From CAZLFQ01 sp964625465 (GTDB taxonomy: Bacteria; Pseudomonadota; Alphaproteobacteria; Rickettsiales; Midichloriaceae): a stretch of DNA of 24,046 bases. The notes beneath the pieces were generated by a model. The model did not search any database. It was not told where the DNA came from and worked only from the letters and a program-made list of their open reading frames with translations. How positions within the stretch are numbered: the stretch's first letter is position 1; every line of letters begins with the position of its first letter. The DNA is taken from assembly GCA_964625465.1 (NCBI GenBank), contig CAZVFD010000022.1, positions 1 through 24,046 on the forward strand. The letters are read 5' to 3'. Shown piece by piece: positions 9,412-16,745 of this stretch. The translations under genes and the position numbers were made by a program.

Positions 9412-9440
9412 TTGCAATAGCATAAATGCTAGCATAGGGT
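9412..9440 (+). promoter_or_regulatory. Possible HU promoter with palindrome in the spacer
   Basis: TTGCAA (9412-9417), a 17-base spacer and TAGGGT (9435-9440) give a moderate sigma-70-type match upstream of the HU gene. The spacer begins with the perfect inverted repeat TAGCAT-AA-ATGCTA (9418-9431), a possible operator. The rest of the 9333-9484 gap shows no clear hairpin terminator for the TpsA gene. Confidence 0.4.
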
Positions 9441-9484
9441 TTTTAGGTAACCTTTGTTTAATTAATTTTTCGAGGTAAAAAGCC

Positions 9485-9760
9485 GTGAATAAACAAGATA
9501 TCATTAATGCAGTTGCAAAAGCTACAGGACAAACAAAAGCTGCTGCTGCTGAATCAGTAGCTGCATTCTGCAACACAATCAAACAAGCTCTTAGCAAAGG
9601 TAAAGAGGTAAGATTGATTGGTTTCGGAACATTCAAAACACGTCGTGTTCCTGCAAAAACAGTTCGTAATCCAAGAAATGGTCAAAGCATCAAAGTTGAT
9701 GCTCGTACAGCAGTAAGATTTAGACCTGGTAAAGATCTAAAAGATGCAGCTAATGGCTAA
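9485..9760 (+). CDS. hup: DNA-binding protein HU
   Basis: A 91-residue histone-like protein, the normal HU length. The alpha-helical dimerisation part (about 1-42, MNKQDIINAVAKATGQ) is followed by the diagnostic GFGTFKTRRV (46-55). The DNA-binding beta arm carries the RNP tip (61-63, RNPRNGQ), and the end is AVRFRPGKDLKDA. HU bends and compacts DNA and supports replication, recombination and transcription. IHF subunits share the fold, but the short basic arm and the overall sequence fit HU better. The start is GTG at 9485, with GAGGT at 9472-9476 as ribosome-binding site 8 bases upstream. The gene is monocistronic: it has its own probable promoter and a strong hairpin terminator after the stop. 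Confidence 0.93.
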   Translation: MNKQDIINAVAKATGQTKAAAAESVAAFCNTIKQALSKGKEVRLIGFGTFKTRRVPAKTVRNPRNGQSIKVDARTAVRFRPGKDLKDAANG

Positions 9761-9786
9761 TCTTTAATCTTAATGGATTTTAAAAC

Positions 9787-9816
9787 AGGCTTCCATTTTT
9801 TATGGAGGCCTTTTTT
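9787..9816. terminator. Bidirectional rho-independent terminator between HU and gpt
   Basis: Stem arms AGGCTTCCAT (9787-9796) and ATGGAGGCCT (9802-9811) pair over 10 positions with one G-U, with a T-run at 9811-9816. Read on the minus strand the stem is flanked by A and T tracts too, so it can end both the HU and the convergent gpt transcript. The gpt stop codon (9815-9817) lies inside the T-run. Confidence 0.8.
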
Positions 9817-10249
9817 ATTGCTCCCATGGAAAAACCACCCAAGTACTTTGGGGGATGTCTATTTGGTAAGTATTTATAAAAGTCTTTCCTTTTGGCTTGG
9901 CATAAAGGCAGCATAAATGCGCATTTGGTAAAAATTCTCTTGCTTTGACAAAAGATTTACCTGTGTCAACTAAGTCATCAACAACCAGAAAATCTGATTC
10001 ATTAGAGCTCAGATATTTAATAACTTCTAATTGCCCTTGCTTATCAGATTCGTCGTAACTTGATAAACATATGGTATCAACATATTTTATATCTAAATAC
10101 CTGCTTAATAGAGCTGCAGGCATCAAACCACCGCGCGTGATACAAATTAATTTCTGCCATTTACCTTTAGACTTTAATGTGTCAGCCAGCGCTTTTGTTG
10201 CTAACTCTATATCCTGCCAACTCAAAAAAAGTTTAGTGTATGTTGTCAT
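9815..10249 (-). CDS. gpt: Xanthine-guanine phosphoribosyltransferase
   Basis: A 144-residue purine-salvage enzyme that joins guanine, xanthine or hypoxanthine to PRPP. Visible signatures are ITRGGLMPAALLSR (37-50), KYVDTICLSSYD, the PRPP-binding motif VVDDLVDTGKS (89-99), the LYAKPKGK segment and the base-binding DIPQSTWVVFPWE near the end. The order and wording closely follow E. coli Gpt, which is 152 residues; this protein ends soon after PWE. ATG at 10249 (MTTYTK) is chosen over an in-frame TTG at 10261, which adds four residues. It is convergent with HU, and a palindrome overlaps its promoter. Confidence 0.9.
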   Translation of the reverse strand: MTTYTKLFLSWQDIELATKALADTLKSKGKWQKLICITRGGLMPAALLSRYLDIKYVDTICLSSYDESDKQGQLEVIKYLSSNESDFLVVDDLVDTGKSFVKAREFLPNAHLCCLYAKPKGKTFINTYQIDIPQSTWVVFPWEQ

Positions 10250-10275
10250 ATTGTAGACCAAAAATTATACACCAA

Positions 10276-10305
10276 CTTATATTGACTACAAATTATATAG
10301 TCAAT
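10276..10305 (-). promoter_or_regulatory. gpt promoter overlapped by an inverted repeat
   Basis: On the minus strand TTGACT (10299-10304), a 17-base spacer and TATAAG (10276-10281) form a good sigma-70-type promoter 26 bases before the gpt ATG. A perfect 8-bp inverted repeat, ATTGACTA (10281-10288) and TAGTCAAT (10298-10305), spans the -35 element and spacer. It has no T-run, so operator is more likely than terminator. Confidence 0.55.
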
Positions 10306-10317
10306 GTCTGAGTGATA

Positions 10318-11955
10318 CTAGTGCAGACGAATTGAATTTATATTTTGTATAGTATTACCAATTAAATGACGCAATTGTTGTGTAAATTCCGGACTATTCT
10401 CAATACGCGCTCCAAGCTGATTATAATAAGCAACTTCCCCAGTTGTACTTCCTATATGAGAAAAGAATTGGGACACAGATCCACTGCCATCGACACATGC
10501 AATAGCTCTTCTCAAACTCTCTTCTTGTGCATGAGTGTTAAACTTTAGAACACGTTGAGTAATCACATCAACAATTTGATTTAGATCAATCTGTGGCACA
10601 TTGTTTCTCAAGCTAGTTGTTGATGAACTTGAGCTAGCTGAACTTCGCAATGTCGAGGCTGCCGCACCAGCTGCAAGCATCTGTTGCATTTTTTTCTGAT
10701 CTGCTCCTCCTACATACATAGACATAGCTTTCTTCCTACGATCTTGTTGTGGAGCTGGATCAGCGCTTTGTTGAGCATCAGCTTCAGGCTGAAGTGCGGT
10801 ATTTTGAACTAATGAAGGCTTTTGGTCAGCATCATTATCATCATTTTGACTTGCAGGTTTAGCACTTATAGCTTTTCTTGTTGGCGGTCTTTTACCTGAC
10901 ATACGAACTCTGTTACGATGGATATCCGTAGGTTTTTCTTCCCTTCCTTCCGCATTAGAAACTTCTGTTTGCGACTGAACTACTGCAGCCTGAGGAACAA
11001 AAACAGCTGCTACTACAGCGTTTTGCTGTGGTTGCGCTTCTACAACTACTGCATTTACTGCAACAACAACTTGTTCATTTACTTCTTCAGTTTTTCTTTG
11101 TTGGATATGAGGTCTATTAGCTTTAGTAAGAGAATCAAACTTCGCAAGCACACAATCTAAAATCTCTGCATTAAATTGTTTCCAATCAATATTAGGAGAT
11201 GATTTTTCAAGTCTATCACGAGTTGTTTCTGCAAGTTCATGAGTAATTATTCTAGCTAAAGTCTTATTAAAAAGATTAACTGCTTCTACAGCATCTAATT
11301 GAGCAACTTCATTAGTAATACGCGCAACTACACCTTGTATTCTAATACTAAGCGCAACTAACGAATTATTTCCATAATATGGTGCGTAATTTTTAGTAAA
11401 CATCGCTTCTAAAAAATCCAACACTTCTTCATCACTATTACTCTTGATGATCTGATTTATCTTGGCTTTTTCTTGATCCAACCTTGAAACCACTCCAGCT
11501 TCATAATAACTAGATAGAAAATCCTGCATTCTTTCCAATCTATTTTGATCAAAGTTATAGTGATCATCTGCACTCGCTATAATTTCACAAAGCTCTACCT
11601 TTTGTGACTGAGTTGCGTTATCCATAACATCATCAAAAAACGCTTTTCTTTCTAAATCTACTTCCGCATAAACTTCATTTAATAAATCTTCATAAAAATT
11701 CAACTCTGCAAGGGTGGTTAAATCTTTTGAAGCAAGTATAGAAGTTGCAACCTGGGATTCATGTATTTGTGCTATCTCGCTCTGGATACTCTTTACCCAT
11801 TCACATGCCTCTGTAAATGTCACTTCATTTAAAATTCTTTTTATTTCAGATCTATTTTCAGACTTAGCTCTTTCAGAATTAGCGTCTTGTGACTCTGAAG
11901 TTACAAGTTCATATTGAAGCTTCAACTTAGCTTCAAAGTTAGCATTATTTAGCAT
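10318..11955 (-). CDS. Protein of unknown family with a capping-protein-interaction-like motif
   Basis: A 545-residue protein that I do not recognise. No signal peptide or membrane segment is seen. Residues 1-285 are charged and helical-looking. About 286-330 is a Val/Ala/Gln-rich low-complexity linker, and about 331-450 is polar and probably disordered, including a Ser run. The last 90 residues look folded again (IDLNQIVDVITQRVLKF to the end). Within the disordered part, R349-V-R-M-S-G-K-R-P-P-T-R360 resembles the core of the eukaryotic CPI motif (R-P-K-x6-P) that binds actin capping protein, as in CD2AP/CIN85 and WASHC2/FAM21. This is a similarity by eye only. It has its own near-consensus promoter and a good ribosome-binding site (AGGGGTG, 5 bases before the ATG). 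A secreted, host-directed protein is possible but unproven. Confidence 0.75.
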   Translation of the reverse strand: MLNNANFEAKLKLQYELVTSESQDANSERAKSENRSEIKRILNEVTFTEACEWVKSIQSEIAQIHESQVATSILASKDLTTLAELNFYEDLLNEVYAEVDLERKAFFDDVMDNATQSQKVELCEIIASADDHYNFDQNRLERMQDFLSSYYEAGVVSRLDQEKAKINQIIKSNSDEEVLDFLEAMFTKNYAPYYGNNSLVALSIRIQGVVARITNEVAQLDAVEAVNLFNKTLARIITHELAETTRDRLEKSSPNIDWKQFNAEILDCVLAKFDSLTKANRPHIQQRKTEEVNEQVVVAVNAVVVEAQPQQNAVVAAVFVPQAAVVQSQTEVSNAEGREEKPTDIHRNRVRMSGKRPPTRKAISAKPASQNDDNDADQKPSLVQNTALQPEADAQQSADPAPQQDRRKKAMSMYVGGADQKKMQQMLAAGAAASTLRSSASSSSSTTSLRNNVPQIDLNQIVDVITQRVLKFNTHAQEESLRRAIACVDGSGSVSQFFSHIGSTTGEVAYYNQLGARIENSPEFTQQLRHLIGNTIQNINSIRLH

Positions 11956-11983
11956 TGGATCACCCCTTTAATTTTGCCACGGC

Positions 11984-12012
11984 ATAATACCACTTTACTG
12001 ACATACTGTCAA
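11984..12012 (-). promoter_or_regulatory. Near-consensus sigma-70 promoter of the 545-residue protein gene
   Basis: On the minus strand there is a perfect TTGACA (12007-12012), an exact 17-base spacer and TATTAT (11984-11989, five of six to TATAAT). The predicted start of transcription is near 11977, about 20 bases before the ATG, with the Shine-Dalgarno AGGGGTG (11961-11967) between them. This is the best-matching promoter in the window. The rest of the gap to 12123 shows no hairpin. Confidence 0.7.
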
Positions 12013-12123
12013 TTTTTTATCCGATATTAGAGTGCAACACCTCGAAATTTTAGAAAACATTAAAAAACACACTTATTTTCATTTAAGCCTATTGTTTACA
12101 AGACTTTTTTGGAACGTTTGCAC

Positions 12124-12594
12124 CTAACAACCAAGCTTTCTAAACAACTCTCTAACCGTAATATTTTGCTTAGGATGACTGAAATCTGGCGTAATTTCAG
12201 TGATAGGTTCGAGTACGAATTTTCGTTTATGCATTTCTGGATGCGGGATAACAAGCTCTGGAGTCGCAATCACTAAATTGCCATAAAATATAATGTCTAT
12301 ATCGATAATTCTTGGGGACCATCTGGGTGCCCGAGCATCTCTTCCCAGTTTTTTTTCGATGTCCTTAATTTTTCTAAACAATTCTAATGGCTGCAAATCG
12401 GTCAGACCTATCGCCGCCGCATTTAAAAACGGAATGTCCCACTCCTGCTTACTTTCATCTGGAAGTAGTGCGGGATATTCATAAAATTTCGACACCGTCA
12501 GATCTCTCAAAAACTCCAACTCGGAAAACGCAGATTGGATGTTTTTAGATCTATCACCTAAATTACTACCGAAAGCTAAAACAACTTGAATCAT
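12124..12594 (-). CDS. folK: 2-amino-4-hydroxy-6-hydroxymethyldihydropteridine pyrophosphokinase
   Basis: A 156-residue HPPK, standard for the family, which transfers pyrophosphate from ATP to 6-hydroxymethyl-dihydropterin in folate synthesis. Seen in order: LAFGSNLGDR (6-15), FLNAA (56-60), KDIEKKLGR, then R91-W-S-P-R-I-I-D-I-D-I with the Mg-binding D98 and D100, and the PHPEMHKRKFVLEP segment (117-130). Its ATG overlaps the stop of the upstream zinc-ribbon gene by four bases (ATGA), so it is translated as the second gene of that operon. No other folate gene is adjacent. Confidence 0.93.
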   Translation of the reverse strand: MIQVVLAFGSNLGDRSKNIQSAFSELEFLRDLTVSKFYEYPALLPDESKQEWDIPFLNAAAIGLTDLQPLELFRKIKDIEKKLGRDARAPRWSPRIIDIDIIFYGNLVIATPELVIPHPEMHKRKFVLEPITEITPDFSHPKQNITVRELFRKLGC

Positions 12595-13388
12595 CCAAAC
12601 TTATGCAACCTGTCAGGATTTAAAATCTTTAGATCTAAGTTATTACCCAAATCTACAGCGACATAAAATGAGTTTTTGGGAACGCGATTCAACCTACCTT
12701 CTACTTTTGTATTTTTATTTGGCGCCAATACAAGACTAATTGGCATTACTAACTGACCAACATATTCTCTTTCTATATTGTACACTGAAAACCTAATACT
12801 ACTTAGCTTTCTATCTTGCTCAGATGTGTTCAACACTGAAACCGCAACTTCTATTTCTATAGAGTCATCACTAGCATTAGACGATTCAATCTCTCTGATA
12901 CTACAATCAACCAATTCCAATTTTAGCCCCTCATTATTATACAAACCTACTTGGTCAAATATTGCTTGTAGAGATGGAATTTTATGCACAATCAAGGTTC
13001 TGTGGAAGACTATAGACATACTAACAAAACAGATAATAGCCAGACTTGCTGCCAACATCGAACCATAATAAACTACTGCACGTTGATACAAGGGAGTTGA
13101 CGGTGCCACAAATCTTCGTGGGGAGGCTTTCATCTCATCATGATTATGAGCTGGCGCGGCAATTGGCTTAATTTGCTCTTCTTCTTTCAATGCTTCAACA
13201 GGAGTAGTAACAACTGGCGCAGCTTCAACTTTTGTTTCCGCTTGTTCAGATTTGGATTCAGTGACAGGAACCCCAACAACGTGCCATGTATGTGCACAAC
13301 TTGAGCATTTAACCTGCCTACCCGCCTCACCTATTGCACCATCAGGCACATTAAACTTTGTCGAACATTTCTCGCAAATAATGATCAT
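12591..13388 (-). CDS. MJ0042-type zinc-ribbon membrane protein (DUF3426-like)
   Basis: A 265-residue protein. The N-terminal zinc ribbon has Cys pairs C5-x-x-C8 and C28-x-x-C31 followed by W35, the MJ0042 pattern (IICEKCSTKFNVPDGAIG...VKCSSCAHTWHV). An acidic and Pro-rich linker leads to one membrane helix at about 104-128 (AVVYYGSMLAASLAIICFVSM). The C-terminal domain of about 130 residues (SIRFSVYNIEREYVGQLVMPISLVLAPN..) looks like the DUF3426 domain usually found behind this ribbon. The ribbon should lie in the cytoplasm and the C-terminal domain outside. Its role is not established; such genes are common in proteobacteria. It is divergent from dapD and coupled to folK. Confidence 0.85.
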   Translation of the reverse strand: MIIICEKCSTKFNVPDGAIGEAGRQVKCSSCAHTWHVVGVPVTESKSEQAETKVEAAPVVTTPVEALKEEEQIKPIAAPAHNHDEMKASPRRFVAPSTPLYQRAVVYYGSMLAASLAIICFVSMSIVFHRTLIVHKIPSLQAIFDQVGLYNNEGLKLELVDCSIREIESSNASDDSIEIEVAVSVLNTSEQDRKLSSIRFSVYNIEREYVGQLVMPISLVLAPNKNTKVEGRLNRVPKNSFYVAVDLGNNLDLKILNPDRLHKFG

Positions 13389-13414
13389 GGAATATTAACA
13401 ATTTTTTAGTATGA

Positions 13415-13424
13415 TTACATGTAA
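13415..13424. promoter_or_regulatory. Palindrome in the divergent dapD / zinc-ribbon intergenic region
   Basis: TTACATGTAA is a perfect 10-bp palindrome in the 57-base gap between the divergent genes, just after a TATGAT that could be the dapD -10 element. It could be an operator, but a 10-bp palindrome can occur by chance. Confidence 0.25.
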
Positions 13425-13445
13425 ATCTAAACGAAGGATACTGAA

Positions 13446-14237
13446 ATGCAAGAGCTGATAGAAAAGTTATGGGAGACCAGAGAAAATTTAAAAGATCATG
13501 CGAATCTTTTTGAAGATGTGTTTGCAAGATTGGACAAGGGAGAGATTCGTGTCGCAGAAAACATAGATGGCGAATGGAAAACAAATGAGTGGATTAAAAA
13601 AGCTATTCTTCTCTATTTTCTAACGCATGATAATGAAGTGGTCGGAGCCGTTCATAAAAGCTTCGATAAAATTCCTCTAAAGTTTTCTAACTTCACAAAA
13701 GAAGATTTTGCATCCGCTGGTTTTAGGGTGGTGCCAAGTGCAGTGGTTAGGAAGTCTGCTTATATTGCGCCCAAGGCTATATTAATGCCATCATTTGTGA
13801 ATGTTGGGGCATATATAGATAGTGGCACTTTAATTGATACTTGGGCAACTGTAGGGAGCTGTGCGCAAATTGGAAAAAACTGCCATATATCTGGAGGAGT
13901 TGGAATTGGTGGGGTTCTTGAACCCATACAAGCTAATCCTGTTATTATTGAAGATAACGTATTTATCGGGGCAAGAAGCGAGATAGCCGAGGGCGTAGTT
14001 GTTGAAGAAGGTGCAGTTCTTTCTATGGGCGTTTACATTGGCGCTTCAACCCGTATCTACAATAGACAAACAGGCGAGACTTTTTTTGGTAGAGTGCCAG
14101 CATATTCGGTGGTCGTTCCAGGCACAATGCCAAGTTCAGATGGAAAAACACAAACATATGCAGCTATTATAGTAAAACAAGTGGATGCAAAAACTCGTGA
14201 GAAAACAGGAATAAATGAATTGTTGAGGGCCGCATGA
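13446..14237 (+). CDS. dapD: 2,3,4,5-tetrahydropyridine-2,6-dicarboxylate N-succinyltransferase
   Basis: A 263-residue enzyme (E. coli 274) that succinylates tetrahydrodipicolinate using succinyl-CoA, the first step of the succinylase branch to diaminopimelate. The N-terminal helical domain contains GEIRVAENIDGEWKTNEWIKKAILL. The left-handed beta-helix (about 95-225) is made of hexapeptide repeats, and VGSCAQIGKNCHISGGVGIGGVLEPIQANP, FIGARSEIAEGVVVEEGAVLSMGVYIG and GRVPAYSVVVPG match DapD almost word for word. Family members are trimers in the cytoplasm. AAGGA at 13434-13438 is the ribosome-binding site. The last four bases (ATGA) overlap dapE. Confidence 0.96.
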   Translation: MQELIEKLWETRENLKDHANLFEDVFARLDKGEIRVAENIDGEWKTNEWIKKAILLYFLTHDNEVVGAVHKSFDKIPLKFSNFTKEDFASAGFRVVPSAVVRKSAYIAPKAILMPSFVNVGAYIDSGTLIDTWATVGSCAQIGKNCHISGGVGIGGVLEPIQANPVIIEDNVFIGARSEIAEGVVVEEGAVLSMGVYIGASTRIYNRQTGETFFGRVPAYSVVVPGTMPSSDGKTQTYAAIIVKQVDAKTREKTGINELLRAA

Positions 14238-15370
14238 GTAATGTTGTAAAAATTGCACAAGAGCTAATTAGAAAACAAAGCGTCACACCTGCTGATGACG
14301 GTACGATTGATTATCTAAAAAACTACTTAGAGAAGTTGGGGTTTAAATGTACAGTCCTTGATTTCGAAGGTAGCGATTCATACCCAGTTAAAAACCTTTA
14401 TGCGCGTTATGGGGGAGCTCAACCTAACTTTTGTTTTGCAGGACATACGGATGTTGTTCCAGTGGGTAATGAGAAAGATTGGTCCCTTGATCCGTTCGCT
14501 GGAGAGATTAGAGATGGCATATTAATTGGGCGTGGCGCAGTTGATATGAAAGGTGGAGTTGCGGCATTTGTTGCCGCAGCAGAACAGTTTGTTAAATCTG
14601 AAAAATTTTCTGGTAGCGTCAGCTTTTTAATTACAGGCGACGAAGAAGCAAAAGCAATAAATGGCACTAAGAAAGTTCTGAAGTGGATGGAAGAAAATGG
14701 TGAGAAACTTGATGCATGCTTAGTTGGAGAGCCAACCAATCCTAATGAACTTGGAGAAATGATCAAAATCGGTAGACGTGGATCTGTCACATTCGATTTA
14801 GAAATTGAAGGCACACAAGGCCATGCTGCATATCCGCATCAGGCAGACAACCCTGTGCGTAAGCTCGTCACTATTCTAAATGACTTAAATAACCATGTTT
14901 TAGATAAAGGTAATGAAAATTTCCAACCTTCTAACTTAGAAGTAGTAAATCTAGAAGTTGGAAACGCAGCGGCGAATATTATACCTGCTAGAGCAAGGGC
15001 TAGGTTTAATATTAGATTTAACAATATGCATTCTGCACAATCTCTAAATGCTTTGATTAAAGAGAAGATCTCAAAAGTCACCAGTAAGTATATATTAGAA
15101 ATGGAAGCTGGTGCAGAATCGTTTATAACAGAAAAAGGAAAATTATCAGATTTGGTATCGGAAGCAGTAAAAGAGGTGACAAAAATTATGCCTGAGTTAA
15201 GTACTTCGGGCGGCACATCTGACGCGCGGTTTATTAAAGACCATTGTCCAGTTGTGGAATTTGGTTTGATCAATAAAACTGCGCATAAAGTTGATGAACA
15301 AATCAGCGTTGTTGACCTAGAGAACCTAACAGAGATATATTATAAGTTACTGTATAAGTATTTTAAATAG
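14234..15370 (+). CDS. dapE: Succinyl-diaminopimelate desuccinylase
   Basis: A 378-residue M20-family metallohydrolase that removes succinate from N-succinyl-LL-diaminopimelate. Di-zinc site residues are visible: H71 and D73 in FAGHTDVVPVG, D104 in GRGAVDMKGG, E137-E138 in TGDEEAKAINGT, E166 in VGEPT, and a His near the end (INKTAHKVDE). The dimerisation lid lies between about 180 and 290 (GRRGSVTFDLEIEGTQGHAAYPHQADNP). GGTSDARF is a DapE signature that separates it from ArgE-like relatives. Its ATG overlaps the dapD stop, and the aminotransferase gene starts 7 bases after its own stop. Confidence 0.95.
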   Translation: MSNVVKIAQELIRKQSVTPADDGTIDYLKNYLEKLGFKCTVLDFEGSDSYPVKNLYARYGGAQPNFCFAGHTDVVPVGNEKDWSLDPFAGEIRDGILIGRGAVDMKGGVAAFVAAAEQFVKSEKFSGSVSFLITGDEEAKAINGTKKVLKWMEENGEKLDACLVGEPTNPNELGEMIKIGRRGSVTFDLEIEGTQGHAAYPHQADNPVRKLVTILNDLNNHVLDKGNENFQPSNLEVVNLEVGNAAANIIPARARARFNIRFNNMHSAQSLNALIKEKISKVTSKYILEMEAGAESFITEKGKLSDLVSEAVKEVTKIMPELSTSGGTSDARFIKDHCPVVEFGLINKTAHKVDEQISVVDLENLTEIYYKLLYKYFK

Positions 15371-15377
15371 GGTCGTT

Positions 15378-16628
15378 ATGATTTCTCCAATTCTTCCATT
15401 ATATGAAAGAGCTGACTTAGATTTTTCTCATGGTGAAGGCGTATATTTATATACCACTGATGGGAAGAGATATTTAGATTTTGCATCTGGCTATGCAGCT
15501 TTAGCTTTGGGTCACTGTCACCCTAAAATGGTCGAAGCTATACAAATTCAATCTAAAAAATTATGGCATCTATCAAATCGCTACAAAATCCCAGGAATGT
15601 ATGAATATTGCAAAAGGCTTATAGATAATTCATTTGCAGATACTATGTTTATGGCGAACTCTGGCGCAGAGGCTGTAGAGTGTATGATTAAAATGGCTAG
15701 GCGCTATTTTAATGAAAAAGGCCAGTTAAACAGATACCACATTATTACGCTTGAAGGAGCTTTCCATGGAAGAACCCTAGCTTGCGCTACCGCGGGTAGT
15801 TCAGAAAAAATAAAAGGGTTTGAACCAGCAGTGCAGGGTTTTGTACGTGTGCCATTCAATGATATTGAGGCTTTGAAGAAGGCAATTACTAAGGATACCG
15901 CAGGGGTCATGATCGAGTTGATTCAAGGCGAAGGTGGCATGCGCCCACTTTCAGATGAATATGTAAAAGAATTAAGAGCTATCTGCGATAAAGAAGGCAT
16001 ATTGCTTATGATTGATGAAGTGCAATCTGGCATGGGCAGAACTGGTGATTTATTTGCCTATGCTACATATGGAGTCAAGCCAGATTTGGTCGCGCTCGGC
16101 AAAGGTTTAGGCTCTGGTTACCCAGTTTCCGCATGTCTTGCAACTGAAGAAGTTGGCAGAGCCATGAAGTCTGGCTCACACGGCTCTACATTCGGTGGTA
16201 ACCCAATAGCAATTGCAGTGGGTAGTGTAGTTTTAGACGTATTACTGGAAAAAAGTTTCTTGGACGGGGTGCGCGAAGTATCAAAATATCTTAAAGAGCA
16301 GCTAGATACCCTCGCAAGCAAATATCCTCAATATATAGAGGATATTACTGGTAAGGGCTTAATGCTAGGAATTAAGTTAAGGAAAGATGTTGATGTGGAT
16401 TATTTTACAATTCTTTGTCGCGACAACCTTATTTTATCTATTCCAGCCTCGGGGAATGTAATGCGCCTAACTCCACCACTAATTATAAACAATCAACATG
16501 TTGACGAAGCAATAGAGTGTTTCACTAAAGCTTTTGAAGACTTGGGGAGCACCTCTAAAAAAGTGGGTCACAAGGTCAAAAGCGTGGTAAAATCTGTCTT
16601 TCGCAAGACTGGTCTAAAAAAGGAATAA
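15378..16628 (+). CDS. dapC: Class III aminotransferase, likely N-succinyldiaminopimelate (DapC) / acetylornithine aminotransferase (ArgD)
   Basis: A 416-residue PLP enzyme of the ArgD/DapC group. Seen: YLDFASGYAALALGHCHP, FMANSGAEAVECMIKMAR, LEGAFHGRTLACATAGSS, VMIELIQGEGG, the cofactor-ring Asp in MIDEVQSGMGRTGDL (D213), the Schiff-base Lys in LVALGKGLGSGYPVSA (K242), and HGSTFGGNPIA. One enzyme often serves both arginine and lysine synthesis. The name dapC is preferred here because the gene sits in a tight operon after dapD and dapE, whose missing middle step is this transamination. This is inference from context. A Lys-rich tail of about 26 residues (391-416) extends past the usual end. 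An A/T-rich inverted repeat follows the stop, without a convincing terminator. Confidence 0.85.
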   Translation: MISPILPLYERADLDFSHGEGVYLYTTDGKRYLDFASGYAALALGHCHPKMVEAIQIQSKKLWHLSNRYKIPGMYEYCKRLIDNSFADTMFMANSGAEAVECMIKMARRYFNEKGQLNRYHIITLEGAFHGRTLACATAGSSEKIKGFEPAVQGFVRVPFNDIEALKKAITKDTAGVMIELIQGEGGMRPLSDEYVKELRAICDKEGILLMIDEVQSGMGRTGDLFAYATYGVKPDLVALGKGLGSGYPVSACLATEEVGRAMKSGSHGSTFGGNPIAIAVGSVVLDVLLEKSFLDGVREVSKYLKEQLDTLASKYPQYIEDITGKGLMLGIKLRKDVDVDYFTILCRDNLILSIPASGNVMRLTPPLIINNQHVDEAIECFTKAFEDLGSTSKKVGHKVKSVVKSVFRKTGLKKE

Positions 16629-16728
16629 GCATCTTTGTTGTTTTTATACAACAGCGTTATAAAAAATCCTCAATTTTATAAAATATAAGGTGATAGTCAT
16701 CTCTATGGGTGGTTTACTTGAGATTAAC

Positions 16729-16745
16729 TGTAGCAAAAAGCTACA
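16729..16745 (+). promoter_or_regulatory. Hairpin in the porin leader
   Basis: TGTAGC (16729-16734), loop AAAAA and GCTACA (16740-16745) form a perfect 6-bp stem followed by a T-rich stretch, ending 32 bases before the porin ATG. It could stabilise a highly expressed mRNA, act as an attenuator, or terminate transcripts coming from the dap operon. The 149-base gap 16629-16777 holds no gene. Its promoter could not be placed with confidence. Confidence 0.4.

Noticed and set aside
10600..10760. WH2-like actin-binding motif in the 545-residue protein (around QKKMQQMLAAGAAASTL)
   Set aside because: The LKKV/T core of WH2 is missing; the resemblance is only to the helix and is too weak to report as a feature.
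10918..11160. Plus-strand open frames opposite the 545-residue gene
   Set aside because: Cys/Phe/Tyr-rich translation typical of antisense of an Ala/Gln/Val/Glu-rich protein; the minus-strand gene has a strong promoter and ribosome-binding site.
12060..12123. Terminator downstream of folK
   Set aside because: A/T runs are present but no stem could be formed.
14057..15273. Minus-strand open frames opposite dapD and dapE, and similar ones opposite ftsH (19490-20143) and pheS (23605-23934)
   Set aside because: They are shadows of well-supported conserved genes on the other strand.
16656..16682. A/T-only inverted repeat after the aminotransferase gene as a terminator
   Set aside because: The stem has only A-T pairs and no clean T-run; such repeats are expected by chance in AT-rich DNA.
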